Origin: Symsagittifera roscoffensis | Lineage: Eukaryota > Xenacoelomorpha > Acoela > Convolutidae | Direction: 5' to 3' | DNA length: 64,000 nt | Assembly (NCBI RefSeq): GCF_963678635.1 | Contig: NC_087069.1 | Location: forward strand, 44,871,448 to 44,935,447 | Part shown: piece by piece, positions 1-12,960 of the stretch | Position numbering within the stretch: the first letter of the stretch is position 1 | How the letters are laid out: every line of letters starts with the position of its first letter | Program-made: the position numbers and the translations under genes | The notes under the pieces: model-generated | Told to the model about the DNA's origin: nothing | Seen by the model: the letters and a program-made list of their open reading frames with translations, nothing else | The model's database searches: none

Positions 1-135
1 ACAGATCTTGTTTCAACATCTATTCGTATTTTTGAGACACGAAGTGATTATCTTGTTTTAATTCAAGATGTAATAACTGATTTACCAGCTGGTTCAGGAA
101 AAAATCAGCAGATTGTCGTGGTGATAAAAAATTAA
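1..135 (+). CDS. Possible 3' end of a coding region (partial)
   Basis: The first 45 codons of the window are open from base 1 and stop at TAA 133-135. The reading has ordinary amino-acid composition (a stretch with ETRSDYLVLIQD, then a short Gly/Ser turn and a hydrophobic VVVIK end) and is less T-rich than the DNA after it. No family is recognised. It could be the last exon of a gene starting left of the window, a transposon remnant, or chance: an open run of this length is not rare across six frames. It cannot be part of the downstream GPCR, because it ends in a stop. Confidence 0.25.
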   Translation, partial: TDLVSTSIRIFETRSDYLVLIQDVITDLPAGSGKNQQIVVVIKN

Positions 136-3109
136 AAAATTTTTATTCCTATTTTGATTTACTCTCATTTTGTTTATCAATTTGTCTCAAATTTATTATG
201 TGCATAATCTTACATGTAGTTTTAGTGCTCACCTTTTATTTCATCAATAACCAATTTCCGAGAAAAAATAAGTTTTTACATTTTCAAAGCGCATAATTTG
301 TTATAAACCTTAGACTAATATTCAGCTAATTCGGCTAATTAATAGTTCATTACCAAAATATTTTGCGGTGGTTGGATACAATTTCTTGAGCGTTTCGCAA
401 AGAAGCTTGAACGTAAAGCAGGCCTTGACATGTGCTTAATTTTTTTGCCATGAACTGATTAATTTTTGTTCTAAGGACATTGAAAGTTTGGCATTTCAGT
501 GTTGCAAATAAATTCTTTAATCAATTTTTTTGTATTACATTTTCAAATTGATTATGTTATCAGTATTGCGAAAATATGTTGTTTTGATTTTCGAAAAAAA
601 TGACGAATTACAAGTGCTCTGGTTGGTTTTTTTCTGGACAACTTTCGACTATTTAATTAACTGTAGACGTTTTTTTTTCATATTCCAAAGGGTATTGTTG
701 TACTTAGCTCATACTTGATAAGATGCTAGTCAATTTTTTTTTATCATTATACGAGGGTGTACTGATAGCCTTTTTACTCAATTTTTGACTACTAACGCTC
801 GATTCAGTTTGTGTTATTAGAAGAGCGTAAGCGGAAAATTCTTCAAAAGTACGTAAGCGTCCTAGATATAGTTCCAAATTGACATAAGGCAAGCTGTTTT
901 TTTTTTCAAATTTTTGCATGCACACTATATGGTTTTGTACTTGAAATAGCGTGTGAGAGATGATTTCTGAAATGAAAGCAAAAACAAAATACAAATTTTT
1001 TAAAGTTTACTGGCGAATGATGAAAAGACCGGTCTGATCAAATCAGTTGAAGTAAGGAGCATTTCTAAGAAACAGTGAAGCGAGCGAGTTACAGCACTCA
1101 AATAGAAGAAACTTTTTTGCCGATTGGTGAGTCACTGTTTGATACAGCAGTTGGTTCTTTATCTATGTTAGATATGAGAGCAAGCAAAAAAAAAACAAGT
1201 TTTGTTTGCGCTTTTTATGTCAAATTTCCCGCCAAATTCTGTTCATTTTGTTTGTTCTGATACTTCTGAATGCTATGCATAGATCACACCCATCTTCTTG
1301 TCGTTCACCAATTAGATCAAATTTTACAATCGAACAGTACTTCGTCGAGCTTAAAAGTCACTTTGAACATCTAGGGTTTTGTCCTGATACGAGCAGTCTT
1401 GTTACTGATTTAAATTTGACCAATTCAAGGAAATGGTTTAGAAAAAATCCAATAATTATTTTTTGTTTTGAACTCAAGGAAAATAAATTTGTTTTTTTTA
1501 ATGAAAATTTTTGACAACTGAAAAAGTCGAGAAAGAAAAAACGTCGACTTAATTTCGTTTGAATTTCGTCAAATTTGTACCTTTATTTCTTCAAAACTTA
1601 ATTATTTCCGTTTATCTTTAGCAGAGCTCCCCGCGCACTTCGAATAGCCAATTTCTCAAATAACACTTTTGCGATCAAAGGTATTTTTTGTTTCGCAGAT
1701 GATTGACAACAGTTCGAGGTGTTTTGTCATTCTGAACTAAAATCTGATTTTTTAAGGAAGCTGATATTAGGAATGCGAAAAAATTGGTAAAAATGAACTC
1801 GCAAACTTGATGTGAATTGACTGAAGTTGTCAAAACCATCCTCAGAATCCGAAAAAAGCGTCCGACATTGATTATCCGAACTTTCGTGTTAGAATAATCA
1901 ATGCTCCTGAATTTTTAATTAGATTTTTTCTAGTTCTTCGTAGTGCCACATGAAAATAAGGTGATGGGAGGTCCCATTTTTACTCCAGTTTTACGAAGAG
2001 TGATCGAAATCTCGACCGGTTGAACAACTTTTATCATTTAATCCGACTTCTTTTTTCACGTTTTTATTTCATCTAACAGTAAATACGGGACAAAATTACG
2101 CGTGACTTAGTTTTATACTGTATGTAATAAATTAAAAGCCATCGTAAAAATGGTTAAAAGTGACCATATATCCGATTTTTTTTTTCTAGAATTGATTTGT
2201 AATTGTGGTTCTGAAGCTATAAAGCAAAACTGCTTAAATTGCTTAAATCCATTTCAAAGTCATAAACTTGCCGACGCAATCATCTAAGAGGTTTTACTTG
2301 ATTACTTCATAAAATACTTATCAAAGGTGTACTTTGAGATAATTCGGTTAATCAATTATGAAAGCAAACATATAAACTGAGTTCACCCTGTATATTTATA
2401 TTGTTGATAAGGGGGGATAAGTATCGAAGCCGAAATTATCTCTGGCTTAATTTGGAATTAGGTTTTTCCAGAAGAAATAAAACAACTAAATGAACTTGTA
2501 CATAGCTTCAGAAGAAATTCAAACTCTTATGTCGAGGATGAAAGCTTTACATCAATCAAACTGATTTGTGCTACTAGCTTTGTTGAAAAAGCCGTTTTTA
2601 GAAGAATGAAAAGAAAAACATTTTTCGATCGATTGACATACCACACTAAGCAATATACCAAGGTTGACCTCCATACGCCAAAGACACTAGTCATACAAAT
2701 TTGTTAGTATAGGAATTTCATGACAAGACGAAAGAAATCAAAACACTAAGTTTACCGGGAAAACTTTTTATCATCATTCTTCTGACGTAAAAACAATTAT
2801 TTACTCAATCAAGCATTCTCTAAAAAAAATTTGCATTGAATTTAATTTTTTGTTTTGTCTATCAAGTTGTGTCGATGCTCCAAAAAAATTAAAACCTTCA
2901 TTTTCAAATTTGTTTTTTTTGCAGATAGCGGAAGCCTGAGTGCCTTGCATCTGCTAGGTACTAGACATTTTCGTATTCGATTATCACAAATAAATTAAGA
3001 TCGGCGAGAAAAAATTGAAGCAGAAGATTTAAGCGTCTTTTTTGATAAGTTGACTGATTATGAATTAATGTTCCGACTTTCGTAACTAAATTAACGGAAG
3101 ATTTGCGCT

Positions 3110-3610
3110 CTGCGTGGTTTTTTTTTTCTTCAGACATTTTTCGACTTACTAACTAGCCATTTTTGACAAGATTTCAAAATATCAATCAAACGGTAGTGTT
3201 GTCCTGAGCTTGAAACTGAAAAGATATTTTACCTGTGATTTTTTAAATTAAGTTATGGGCGTTTAAAGATTGCCATTTTGGCCATTTTAGGACAATAAAC
3301 GCGCGATATATTTCGCGCTTTTGATGCATAAGCGGAGATTCAATTCGTCTTAGAAATCGTTCCAAAGTGGTCGAAGGAATCTTATTTGCCATAAATGATT
3401 TTGATACTAGAAGCGAAATCTATCAACTTACGATGAATCTTTGTACTCTATATGGCGTGTGGGTGGATGATTTTCACAAAACTCTCAAAGTTAAAAAGCA
3501 TTCTTTTTTACTTTTGTTTTTCATGTTATTTTTGCTAAATAGATCTTAAAAGGCAGCCGGAATATTCAGGGCCTCGCCCTGATACAAGCAGTCTTGTTAT
3601 AATTGGTTCA
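3110..3610. repeat. Diverged dispersed repeat, copy 1
   Basis: Aligns by eye over about 500 bases with 17935-18445. Shared blocks include the 'ctcTGGGTGGTTTTT'-like start, a block with AATTAACGCG and TATTTC, then AGCGGAG...TTAGAARTCGTTC, and a tail of the form GCCCTGATRCRAGCAG. Only the tail also occurs near 1371-1400. No terminal inverted repeats or target duplications could be fixed by eye. Confidence 0.5.
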
Positions 3611-4322
3611 GAGATAGTATTTGTTTTAGAATAAATCGCAGAAAACAGTTTTTTGTGAGATATGAGTGTCATGCCAATCTGTGGGTATTCATTTCAAAAT
3701 ACAGGTCATATAAATATAAATCTGTACAAACTATTTTCTTGACATGCGTTTGTTGTTTTTGAAATAATGCTACGCAAAACTTTTCTGACAATTTTTGAAG
3801 TGAGCGGAATCATAAAATGGAAAGCGAAAGATTTGTTATAGCAGCTGATTATTCGGATCAAATATCTACTCTTTACTGAAATCGATTGCTTTTTGAGTTT
3901 TATTTTTAGCTCTCAATAAGAACCCCAATCATTTTATGGCAAACTTCGATCAGAAAATGAGTTTTCAACTTTCAGATCTAATGTTTTTTACAACTATAAA
4001 AAATTCCCTCCAAACTCTTTTCGATTTGTCGAAACTTCAACATTGAAAAACAACCTATCGAAACTTCAACCTATTGCTTTATTCAAAAAATTGGAGCATC
4101 ATGCTAGTGAATTAATACATAGAGACAACAAGTTTTCAAGTGTTGCCCTGATAACAGTAATCCTTTCATATTTTCAAAAAAAAATTACAAACACGAAAAA
4201 ATATAGCCAGAAAAAAAAGTTTTTTCATTTAGTTTTGTTGTACAGTTATTAAACATAATAGAGCAATAAAATTATTTCAAATAAAACTAATGAGTAGATT
4301 TTAAACGCTAAATATTCATTTA

Positions 4323-4490
4323 CACTTATCATGAACTATCCGTAATCATCTCGAAAAGAAATTACAAAAAACTTTCTTTTTCTTATGTTTAAATTGGGCA
4401 ACACTCATATACAATTATCATGAACTATCCGTAATCATCTCGAAAAGAAATTACAAAAAACTTTCTTTATCTTATGTTTAAATTTGGGCA
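4323..4490. repeat. Short tandem duplication, period 89
   Basis: Two near-identical units of about 78 bases, starting at about 4326 and 4415, both running from TTATCATGAACTATCC to CTTATGTTTAAAT. They differ by very few bases, so the duplication is recent compared with the surrounding repeats. Confidence 0.8.
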
Positions 4491-6600
4491 ATTTTATTTT
4501 TATTAGGTAAGCAAAACAAAAATTTTAAGAGATGCGCTGAAATCCAGGTGATTTACAAGATCAAATGAGATAGTTGCTAAAAATGTGTCGTCAACTTCTG
4601 TGAAAGAAAAATGGAGTACAATTTCAAAAGCAGAGTGAGGGGTTTTTATTGGGTGTTTTTATCCAAAGAACGGATCATTTTAAAAAATATAGAGAGCAGC
4701 ATAAGTTATTTTAAGCCCTCAAATTAAGTTTTTAGGCTCAAATAAAAGATGTGCTTTTTCAGACGTCTTGCAGTGCTGCTAGGGTCCTAGTGCACTGCTG
4801 TTATTGAATTGATTTGTCTCTGTAACAGTGCTTTTTTTTGAATTGCTGGACTATCACTGATCTGAGATAGAATGACTCAGGCTCTCTGTTGAAACATTTT
4901 TTTTGTTACTGTAACGTCACTGTAATATCACTGATTTTTTCTGCAAGAAAAATTCAAGCTTCGACAAAGAAAACGTTAACGATGGCTTTGCTAACGTTTA
5001 CTGAATTCCAAAAAGCACATTTCCTGAAAGAAAAAATCAAGTTCCATTATTTTTCTAACAATAAACTTATATTTTCGAAGAAAAAAAATGTAATTTAAAT
5101 ATTTTATGCATAGCATAACCCAATGGATCAAAAAGCTCAACTTTTTGATTGACTTTCTGACATCTGTTATCACAAAATCATTTTTCTAAAAAAAACGATT
5201 GCGCCAACTTACCAAAAACTGAATTATTTGCTGTTTTTTGTCTATGGAGGTCAAAACGGGAGACTTAAAACAAGTTTATGAAAAGTTATAAATTATCAAT
5301 CTTGAATCCCGCTCGTTTGTTTTGTTACGACTCATGAATTCTTTATAGGAAACTTTTTTTATTTCCTTAAAAGTCCTAATCGTGTTTCCTTAGTCTAATA
5401 AATCTGGAACTTGAAATACTCGGTTTTAATATTTGTCTGCTTGAAAGTAATTGTTTATTCGTTTTAAAATACCCTTTTTTCGAGGAATTATATTTTTACA
5501 AACTTGAATTAGTATTTTACAGGCAGGAAGCAACATTTTTTTAAACCTCTATGAGTTATAAAACTCATAATCTATTCAGATCTAGAACCAGGAAGCTTGA
5601 AAAAAATAAAAACTAGTAATTAATTTTTATCTGGTGGCAAAATGTACTGTAGTATTCGGAAGAAAAAAATGTCTAAAGTTTTCTTGAAAATTGATAATTT
5701 ATCGTAATTTCAAATAGCGCTCAAAAAAAGAGGAATAAAACTGTGTATTTTGAGGAAGTATTCAAGATTTTAAGAAGCAATTTCGGTGCTGACTGGTTGA
5801 AGTCCCAATTAAACGCACAATCTTCTTCTTATCAGATCAAAAATCATTTTTCGGAAGTTTCATTTCCTGCTGATTTACTTCAGTTAATTCAACGCTGTTT
5901 TTTAATATTTCCTGTGTAATTTCGACCAAAAAACTCCAATGCAACCGACAATTTTGGTTCACTTTTGAAAAACAGTAGTAATGTTTTGGTAACTTTTGTT
6001 TCACTGATATTTTTCATTTAATTTTTTCAAAAACTCATCATGGTACGAAGCTCATTAGATAAAATTATTTTACAAGTTCGTCTAAACTTGCCTGTTGATT
6101 TACACGTAAGCAGCGGCGTCAAAGAACTGCTTTTGTTCTATTCGGAAAAATTTTCTATTTAAAACTATTTTCAAAGTTTTTTTCCTTACCTGTTCGATTC
6201 TCATTAGGTCAATGTCTGTCAAAAACTGATGCTAGATTATAGCTATGGTATTTTAGCATAACTAAAGTTCAAATTCAATCAAGTTCTTTTTTATCCGACC
6301 TTAAATATATTTGCAGGTAATTATGGCACGATGAAATTAGTATTTCAATTATATGATACATATTCTACGACAAATTTTAAAAATCAATGGTTCGTAGGCT
6401 TCCATTCTGAAAAACATGATGTTTTGTAAAATTTACATTTTAATTTCAACCCTGAAAGAACGTATCATTAGACCAATTGTTCCGTTTCGATGCGTCTCCG
6501 AAATTGTCTTGTAGTAAAAAACAATTACTGCTCTAACCCTTGTTTTTTGACATATTTGTAAATATTGTTTATGTTTATTAATAAAGTACTGTTTGTTTAG

Positions 6601-6732
6601 GTTCCACGGGGAGCCGGGCAGGTTTGCGATCCAGTACCAGCTGATCACGATCGCCATCTTCGCCATCTGCTTCGTCTTCATGGCCGTCCAGTACTCCCGC
6701 ATACTAGCCACTGCCAGACGACAGTACATAAG
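6601..6732 (+). CDS. GPCR exon encoding TM5 (class A receptor)
   Basis: This internal exon of a rhodopsin-family receptor is bounded by a TTTGTTTAG acceptor ending at 6600 and a GTAAAC donor at 6733. It enters with one base of a split codon and leaves with two. It encodes the end of extracellular loop 2 (FHGEPGRF), a hydrophobic helix (YQLITIAIFAICFVFMAVQY) and the start of intracellular loop 3 with the class A signature YSRIL and a basic run (ATARRQYIR). The usual TM5 proline is missing. The exon is far more GC-rich than its flanks. Its AG end joins the G opening the exon at 19688 to give an Arg codon, so both belong to one transcript. Exons for TM1-TM4 were not found in the window and probably lie upstream. 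The ligand cannot be inferred. Confidence 0.8.
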
Positions 6733-9504
6733 GTAAACAGTCCGTTATATTGATCTCTATATATAACTACCCACCCCCCCCCCCCCCACTCTGTAGTACC
6801 TAGTCCAGAATTGTCACCCCTATAAAGAAATAAGGCAACAGTTACGCATATGCGATTTTTTTTCACTTTGTAACAATTCTCTCCCACCTTTTCTGCAAAA
6901 GGGAATCAATGGAGAGACTTTGAAAAACCTTATAAAAATCGGTTTTGGATACCGACTTTTTCTCGGCCAAAGTTTGACTAGAAGGCGACAAATTTTCTAC
7001 TTTCCTGAAATCAAAACTGGCGACGGGCAACAAAAATGGGCACCGTAAAAGCCTCAGATAGATAATACGGCATACAATAGATGGGTCACTTCTGGATGAC
7101 TCTGAGTCAATAATGAGTTTATGCCGTTTTATGTATCAGCCATTATAAATTGTATAAAAATAACAAAAACCTATATATCAATATTTTTATACCATAAATT
7201 GTATACTTACGCAATGAGTTCAAATAAGTCGATTATGCAAGGAGAAAAGAATGAAGAAATGATCATTTAAACCCACGTGAAGGTCCAAAAATCTAGAATA
7301 ACTCGCTTTCAATTGGCAGAGGAAATGTTTCAATAGTTCCGATTTATTATCTTCCTCGTCATAGTTCAACAGAGTTCATACAGAGTAACATTAGGTCAGT
7401 TATGGTCATTTTGGGATCTCATTTCGAGTGTTTACTCTAGATATATTTTTCCGATTTTTTGTTTACATGTCAGCCGACATATTTCTTTTACGTAAAGCAG
7501 CTTTTTAAGAAACCATTGATATCTTATGGCTCGAAAGTCAACTGGAAGCGACAAATTTTTCAAAAATCATCTCAAAAAGTTTTTCAAGTTTCAAAATTCC
7601 GTCCGAAAAGCTACGATGGCGCAAAAGTATTTGAGAAACAAAGCTGCTATTTTATGAAACTCAGTTAACTCAACTTCTGAGGTGAAAATATTTTTATTGA
7701 ATTGTTCGGCGTTGTTTCGTTCTTTTTTTGCGAATAGTTTTTGTTTTATAAGGTATCTGCAAAAGAAAGGGCCAAACGTATCAGTCGAACAATCCCCTCT
7801 AAGTGATCAGTCGTAAAATGCACTCTTAGACACGTAATAATTTGAAAAGTTAATTCTGTTTAAAGTATGCATTTCGAAAACACACATTTTTTTGTTGTTA
7901 CATTTTTATGTAGGATTGCATTTGGTTGCTCTGCTAAATTACTAAGTTAAAATTTTTTAAACTAATTTTCTCAAAAAAAAACTTTTTTATTCGCATAAAA
8001 GTAGGCTACCCGCATCCTAGTTAAGGCAAAAGTAGTCGATTGTAACGGATTTGTTATGGTGATTTTTTGACAATTATAAATGATTATAATTACCAAAATT
8101 AGCTGTTCAAAGGAATTATATTTGATTATAATCTTGATAATCTCTTATTTTGCCAAAAATGTGTTAAATCAAATAATATTCGAATTATAACTTATGGGTT
8201 ATAAATTTTGTGTCAATAACAAAATCTCTAAAGAAGAGATCTCTTAAACACTTTGTTTCATCGGAACACAAAGTTTTACCACGAAGCAAAAGCTTCATAG
8301 AGATCCTTTCATATTAGTGGAAAGGTTCCCGCGGTAGATGAAAAATAAATCTTCAGAATCTATCATAAGACTAAATCAAATAGCTGATGTTTTTGGTGGT
8401 TGAAAAAGTTGAATATGTGCATCACAAAACAACTCCAATGGGAAAAGAATGGAAATTTTTTTTTTGATTTGATATTTTTAAAAACTGATTTGAAAATTTT
8501 AAAAACTTTTAAAAACATTTGAAAACTTTGCAATTGATTTGAAAATTTTATAAAATTTTGTTTCTCATTTTTCATAGGAACCAACGTCTACAAAAAGCAT
8601 AAAATATAGGCAAGTTAGATGCAACTTAGAAGACACAATGGAAAAAATTATAATGAATTTTTGTGCAAAACTATTAAATTAGAAATTGGAACAAAAATAA
8701 TGGAGTAAAATCAGTTCTAATTGCTTATAATTGTGTCGAAAAATAGACGAATAATTAATTGATTAAAATCGTTTAAAATATTTTATAATTAAATATAATT
8801 TGACTTCGAAAAGAGCGATTATATCAAATTATTAATTGATTAAAATCGATTGTTCCCATTTTTGATAAGACTGGTACTAAACTCGTAAGATAAACGATTT
8901 TTATCGCTCGAAACTAGATGCGGGTATACTTAAAGTTTTTTGTTGAAAAAGCCTACTGTTGGTTCCCACTGCATCGATTTTTTAGTGAGCGGCGCATCAA
9001 AGCAAGAGAAAATTGATCAAAAATAAAATATGTTTGTTGTTCTAAACTGTCATTAATATAATCCGATTCCATGATGTCCTCAGGCAACAAAATAGAACAA
9101 AAAATCGATTGTAATTCATTGTTTTTATGAACCTTAGATTAAAAAAAATCCAATCAAAATAATTTAAAATGTGTTTTGTTCATTTTATTTTATTTTCGCC
9201 ATTTGCGCAAAACCCATCAACGTTTTTCTTTTTGCCTCTTACCACCCACCAGAACCAATCTCCCCTCATTGTTATTTTTGAAAAATTTCCGACTGAATTT
9301 GCAATTTTTTGTGCGCGATCCCTATCAAATCATATATAAAAGTTTATGCAAACGTAGTCAACCTTAAATTCTTCTCAACCCAAAAACTACAAAAAAAATT
9401 GAGAATGGTTGAATGAACAAACATTATTAAGAAAAAATGAGTAACAAAAATCAAAGTTAAATCTAAAAAAATATTCGAGTTGAACTGCAAGTAAGCAATT
9501 TTAG

Positions 9505-9750
9505 GTTAAAACGTGCAAATTATCCTGTGTGTGTTGAAATTTGCACCCGAACAATGTAGAAAAAATCTATTATAATGGAATTTTATTGACCTTATATATA
9601 AAAGTGAAAAGATAATTGTTTTGAAATGGATTTTGATGTTACATTATCTTTTAGCAAAGATATATTTATTTTTAGTTAATTGATTATAATCATTGATTAA
9701 TATTCATTTTTGTAGACATTAACAAAGAAACTCAATATTGATCGATTATT
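9505..9750. repeat. Dispersed repeat, copy 1 (pair with 22396-22635)
   Basis: Shares ordered blocks with 22396-22635: AAAACGTGCAAA, a GTTGAAA-TTGCA block, ATTATAATGGA/ATTATGATGGA, and TAGACA-tt-AACA..GAAACTC. About three quarters of the bases agree by eye. Both copies follow a C-rich, pyrimidine-biased stretch. The element type is unknown. Confidence 0.45.
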
Positions 9751-9784
9751 ATCCATGGAACTCGAGTGCGGTTGATCTGACCCA

Positions 9785-9809
9785 CCATAAGAGCTGTTCA
9801 GCTCATCAC
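9785..9809 (-). repeat. SINE tail fragment
   Basis: A 25-base block with AGAGCTGTTCAGCTCATCAC matches the body of the SINE-like repeat at 14820-14843 with one or two changes. The motif is itself a short inverted repeat (GAGCTG..CAGCTC). Confidence 0.45.
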
Positions 9810-10513
9810 CTCTATTTCTGACTTAAACATTTCTGTCCAGGCACTCATTAGGAGTGATTGACGTCAAAATCTTTCTATAATAGGCGTCGTAACTTTTCGG
9901 ACGGTATTGCGCGGTTGATTTGACCAAACAGCAAACACTCAGAGGAGTGGTTTTCCTCAAGGTCTTATCTATAAAGGGCGGTCGGTCTAAAAGAAGAATG
10001 ACATACCCTAAAAACCTGCTTAATTGCAGAGTGAAGAACGATATGCAATCAATATACTGATAAGTGTTGCCTTTTTTGACAATCTAAAATCTCGGAAAAG
10101 ATGAGAACGCATTAATGTAATCGGTTGGAAGGTAATGTTCAACTTTTTACTTCAGCAAGTTCTGTAAATATTGCGTGATAACCTTCTTTTCTGCTCTTGG
10201 GTTTTTCTGCTAATTTATCCGCATGCATTATTTGTAAAAATATGAGAAGAAAAATACTTCAGTTCATTAAATCATTTTGTTATTAAGTTTTTAAGCATTT
10301 TGGTGAACATGCATTACTGCCAAATAGAATGCGATTCGAAATTTTTGAGATCGTACTGGGTATTTCTTCAAGAAATGTCGGAGTTTTTAACTATCCAATA
10401 TTTCACATAACTTTTTTTATCATCTGAAAAATATTGACAACCTTAGTAGCTAAAATTTGAAAAAAAAAATCAACATGCGTAACGTTTTGCGGTTTTGAAC
10501 GTTACGCGGTATT

Positions 10514-11590
10514 AAAAAAGGATTAAAATCAAAATATTTTTAACTCAAAATAATCCATCAAAATAATCGAGAAAAACTTATGAAGTTTGCAATTTTTTTC
10601 AAACTTGTGTCATTGCCTACTTCGTGCAGTTGCTGAGTGTTACGTTTCATAAAATTTTACTTTTCACATAATTTGTTTGTATTAAAGTTTTCTCTACTTT
10701 TTCTATGGTTTACGTAAGCTCTAACATCTTTTTTAAAAACCCCTTTCCCCACTTTAAAAAAGGTTTAAAATCAAAATATTTTTAAATCAGAATAATCCAT
10801 TATGAAAGAGCATAATCGATTATAATGTGTTTTCGAGAAAATTTTTTGAAGTTTGCATTTTTTTTCAAACTTGTGTCATTGCCTGTTTCGTGCAGTGCTG
10901 AGTTTTACGTTTCATAAATTTTTAGTTTTCACATCATTTTTTTTGTATTTAAGTTTTCTCTACTTTTTCTATGGTTTACGTAAGCTCTAACATCTCTTTT
11001 AAAAACCCCTTTCCCAACTTTAAAAAAGGTTGATTTAAAAGGTTGAAAAAATTGATTTAAAAAATCAAAATATTTTTAAATCAAAATAATCCATTATGAA
11101 AGAGCATAATCGATTATAATGTGTTTTCGAGAAAAATTTATGAAGTTTGCAATTTTTTTCAAACTTGTGTCATTGCCTATTTCGTGCAGTTGCTGAGTAT
11201 TACGTTTCATAAAACTTTTACTTTTCACATAATTTGTTTGTATTTAAGTTTTCTCTACTTTTTCTATGGTTTACGTAAGCTCTAACATCTCTTTTAAAAA
11301 CCCCTTTCCCCACTTTAAAAAAGGTTTAAAATCAAAATATTTTTAAATCAAAATAATCCATTATGAAAGAGCATAATCGATTATAATGTGTTTTCGAGAA
11401 AATTTTTTGAAGTTTGCATTTTTTTTCAAACTTGTGTCATTGCCTGTTTCGTGCAGTGCTGAGTTTTACGTTTCATAAATTTTTAGTTTTCACATCATTT
11501 TTTTTGTATTTAAGTTTTCTCTACTTTTTCTATAGTTTACGTAAGCTCTATCACCTCTTTTAAGAACCCCTTTCCCCACTTTACCACGCC
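10514..11590. repeat. Satellite-like block, four ~240-290-bp units in A-B-A-B order
   Basis: Units start near 10514, 10756, 11024 and 11317, each at AAAAAAGGTT/GATT. All contain ATCAAAATATTTTTAA, AATAATCCAT, CAAACTTGTGTCATTGCCT, TTTACGTAAGCTCTA and end in AAAACCCCTTTCCC. Units 1 and 3 share GCAGTTGCTGAG and CACATAATTTGTTTG; units 2 and 4 share GCAGTGCTGAG and CACATCATTTTTTTT. The array therefore grew by duplication of a two-unit block. Unit 3 has a ~25-base insertion after its start. Confidence 0.85.
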
Positions 11591-12644
11591 CCCCCCCCCA
11601 AAAAAAAAAATTTAACCCTCATCAGTTTACCCCCGCCCAACGTTTACTGAACGTAGGCGAGGTAAAAAATTTGGGGGAACAAAAAACTTGAGTGACAGGA
11701 TTAAACTGGAATGTGGGGGTAAATAGGTGTTGTTTACACTGAGTAACCCCCTAGCCGTCCCTCCTCTCCGTTTACTGGTAACCAAACTGGGGGGAGCTCG
11801 GTAAACTGTAACTTGGACTGGGGGTGGGGTTGGTGTTGGTATTAAACATAGGGATGGGCTAGATACCAACGTAGGGGAGTGATTTGAATGCAGATGGTAG
11901 ATAAAGGAAGGGGGAGTGGTTAATTTGAGTAGATTTAGATTGCGAGAAGGCCGTGAGTAACGCAGAAATGTGGCAAGTTTTGCAAATAAATTGCAAAAAC
12001 TGTAATTATTATTTTCCGTTATTATCAATTATAATGGATTTTAAATGGTTTATAATCCATTATAATGGGTTTTAATGGGTTGTATTCTAAGGAAAATATT
12101 CGATTATATTTATAATATAAATGATTTTGTTGTCTAAATTTTCAACAATAATGGTTTATACTTGCTTATACAAAGTCTTGCTCTGAGTTGATCAGTTGTG
12201 CCAAATCAAAACTAAAAGTTAACTCAATTTCAATTGGGACACCCATTCCGACAAGTTAAGCTGAACTGAGAAGAACTAATTTTTACGGTGGATTTTAGTA
12301 GATGAAAATTATAAACATTTTCACATTATATTTATGCTTGAGAAAAGAGAATAGAGTCAAACCTTATCGAACTCATTGAACAGAATTTCCCCTGAAACTG
12401 ATCTTATTTTATTTGAAATTGTTTTGAACTATGTTCCAGGAAAATTTGTTGGGTATCTGTTTGTAAGATTGAACATTTTTACACTCACCAAAACAATTAG
12501 CGCCGTCGTTGAAAATTTTCTAAGACCTAAAATTGAACCCAGGTTTCGCCTACTTATTGTTTTAGACCAACAAACTTGATGTTGCTATTTACTTGATGTT
12601 ACTGTAGCATTCCAGCAAAATGAGTCCTAGAACAAAAACTTCTC

Positions 12645-12960
12645 ATCCGGGCGCGGATCTAGGAATTTCTCGAGGGGGGGGGGGGGGGAGAAGGGTGGAT
12701 CTCAAAAAAATGTTGAAATTTTTGTCGAATTTTTTTAGGTCGGACAAATTGATTTTGTGGGCTCTCCCAAATCACTATAAAGAGTCTAGATTGACCAAAA
12801 GTTCTGCGCCGCAGGCGGCTTTTTTTTACAAAACAGGTCAAAAAAGGCGTTTTTCTGCATTTTTGAAAAATTTTGACCAAAAATCGCGGTTTTTTTTGGC
12901 GCGCGCTACCCCCTGAAAGTTAGTATATATTGGCGCTCAAGGCGCCTTAGAAAAATTTTA
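12645..12960 (+). repeat. MITE/SINE-like dispersed repeat, copy 1
   Basis: Begins near GGGCGCGGATCTAGGA, then TCTCGAG plus a G15 run, and ends with GGCGCGCGCTACCCCCTGAAAG and GGCGCTCAAGGCGCC. The reverse complement of 41025-41300 contains the same blocks in the same order, so this is one family in two orientations. Small open frames across it on both strands are by-products of the repeat and are not counted as genes. Confidence 0.6.

Larger units (their letters stand above)
136..6600. other. Non-coding AT-rich stretch
   Basis: No convincing gene is seen over 6.4 kb. Open frames are short, start mostly at non-ATG codons and encode K/F/I/L-rich strings typical of AT-rich noise. The stretch holds a diverged dispersed repeat (about 3110-3610, with its tail motif also near 1371) and a short tandem duplication (4323-4490). 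If the GPCR gene starts upstream of the window, this is intronic to it, because no exon for TM1-TM4 is visible here. Confidence 0.5.

Noticed and set aside
6433-6887. Minus-strand frames over the TM5 exon
   Set aside because: They are the antisense of a clear GPCR exon with splice sites on the plus strand.
11627-12028. 133-codon minus-strand frame rich in Pro and Ser
   Set aside because: It translates a C-rich, low-complexity stretch at the end of the satellite and starts at a non-ATG codon.
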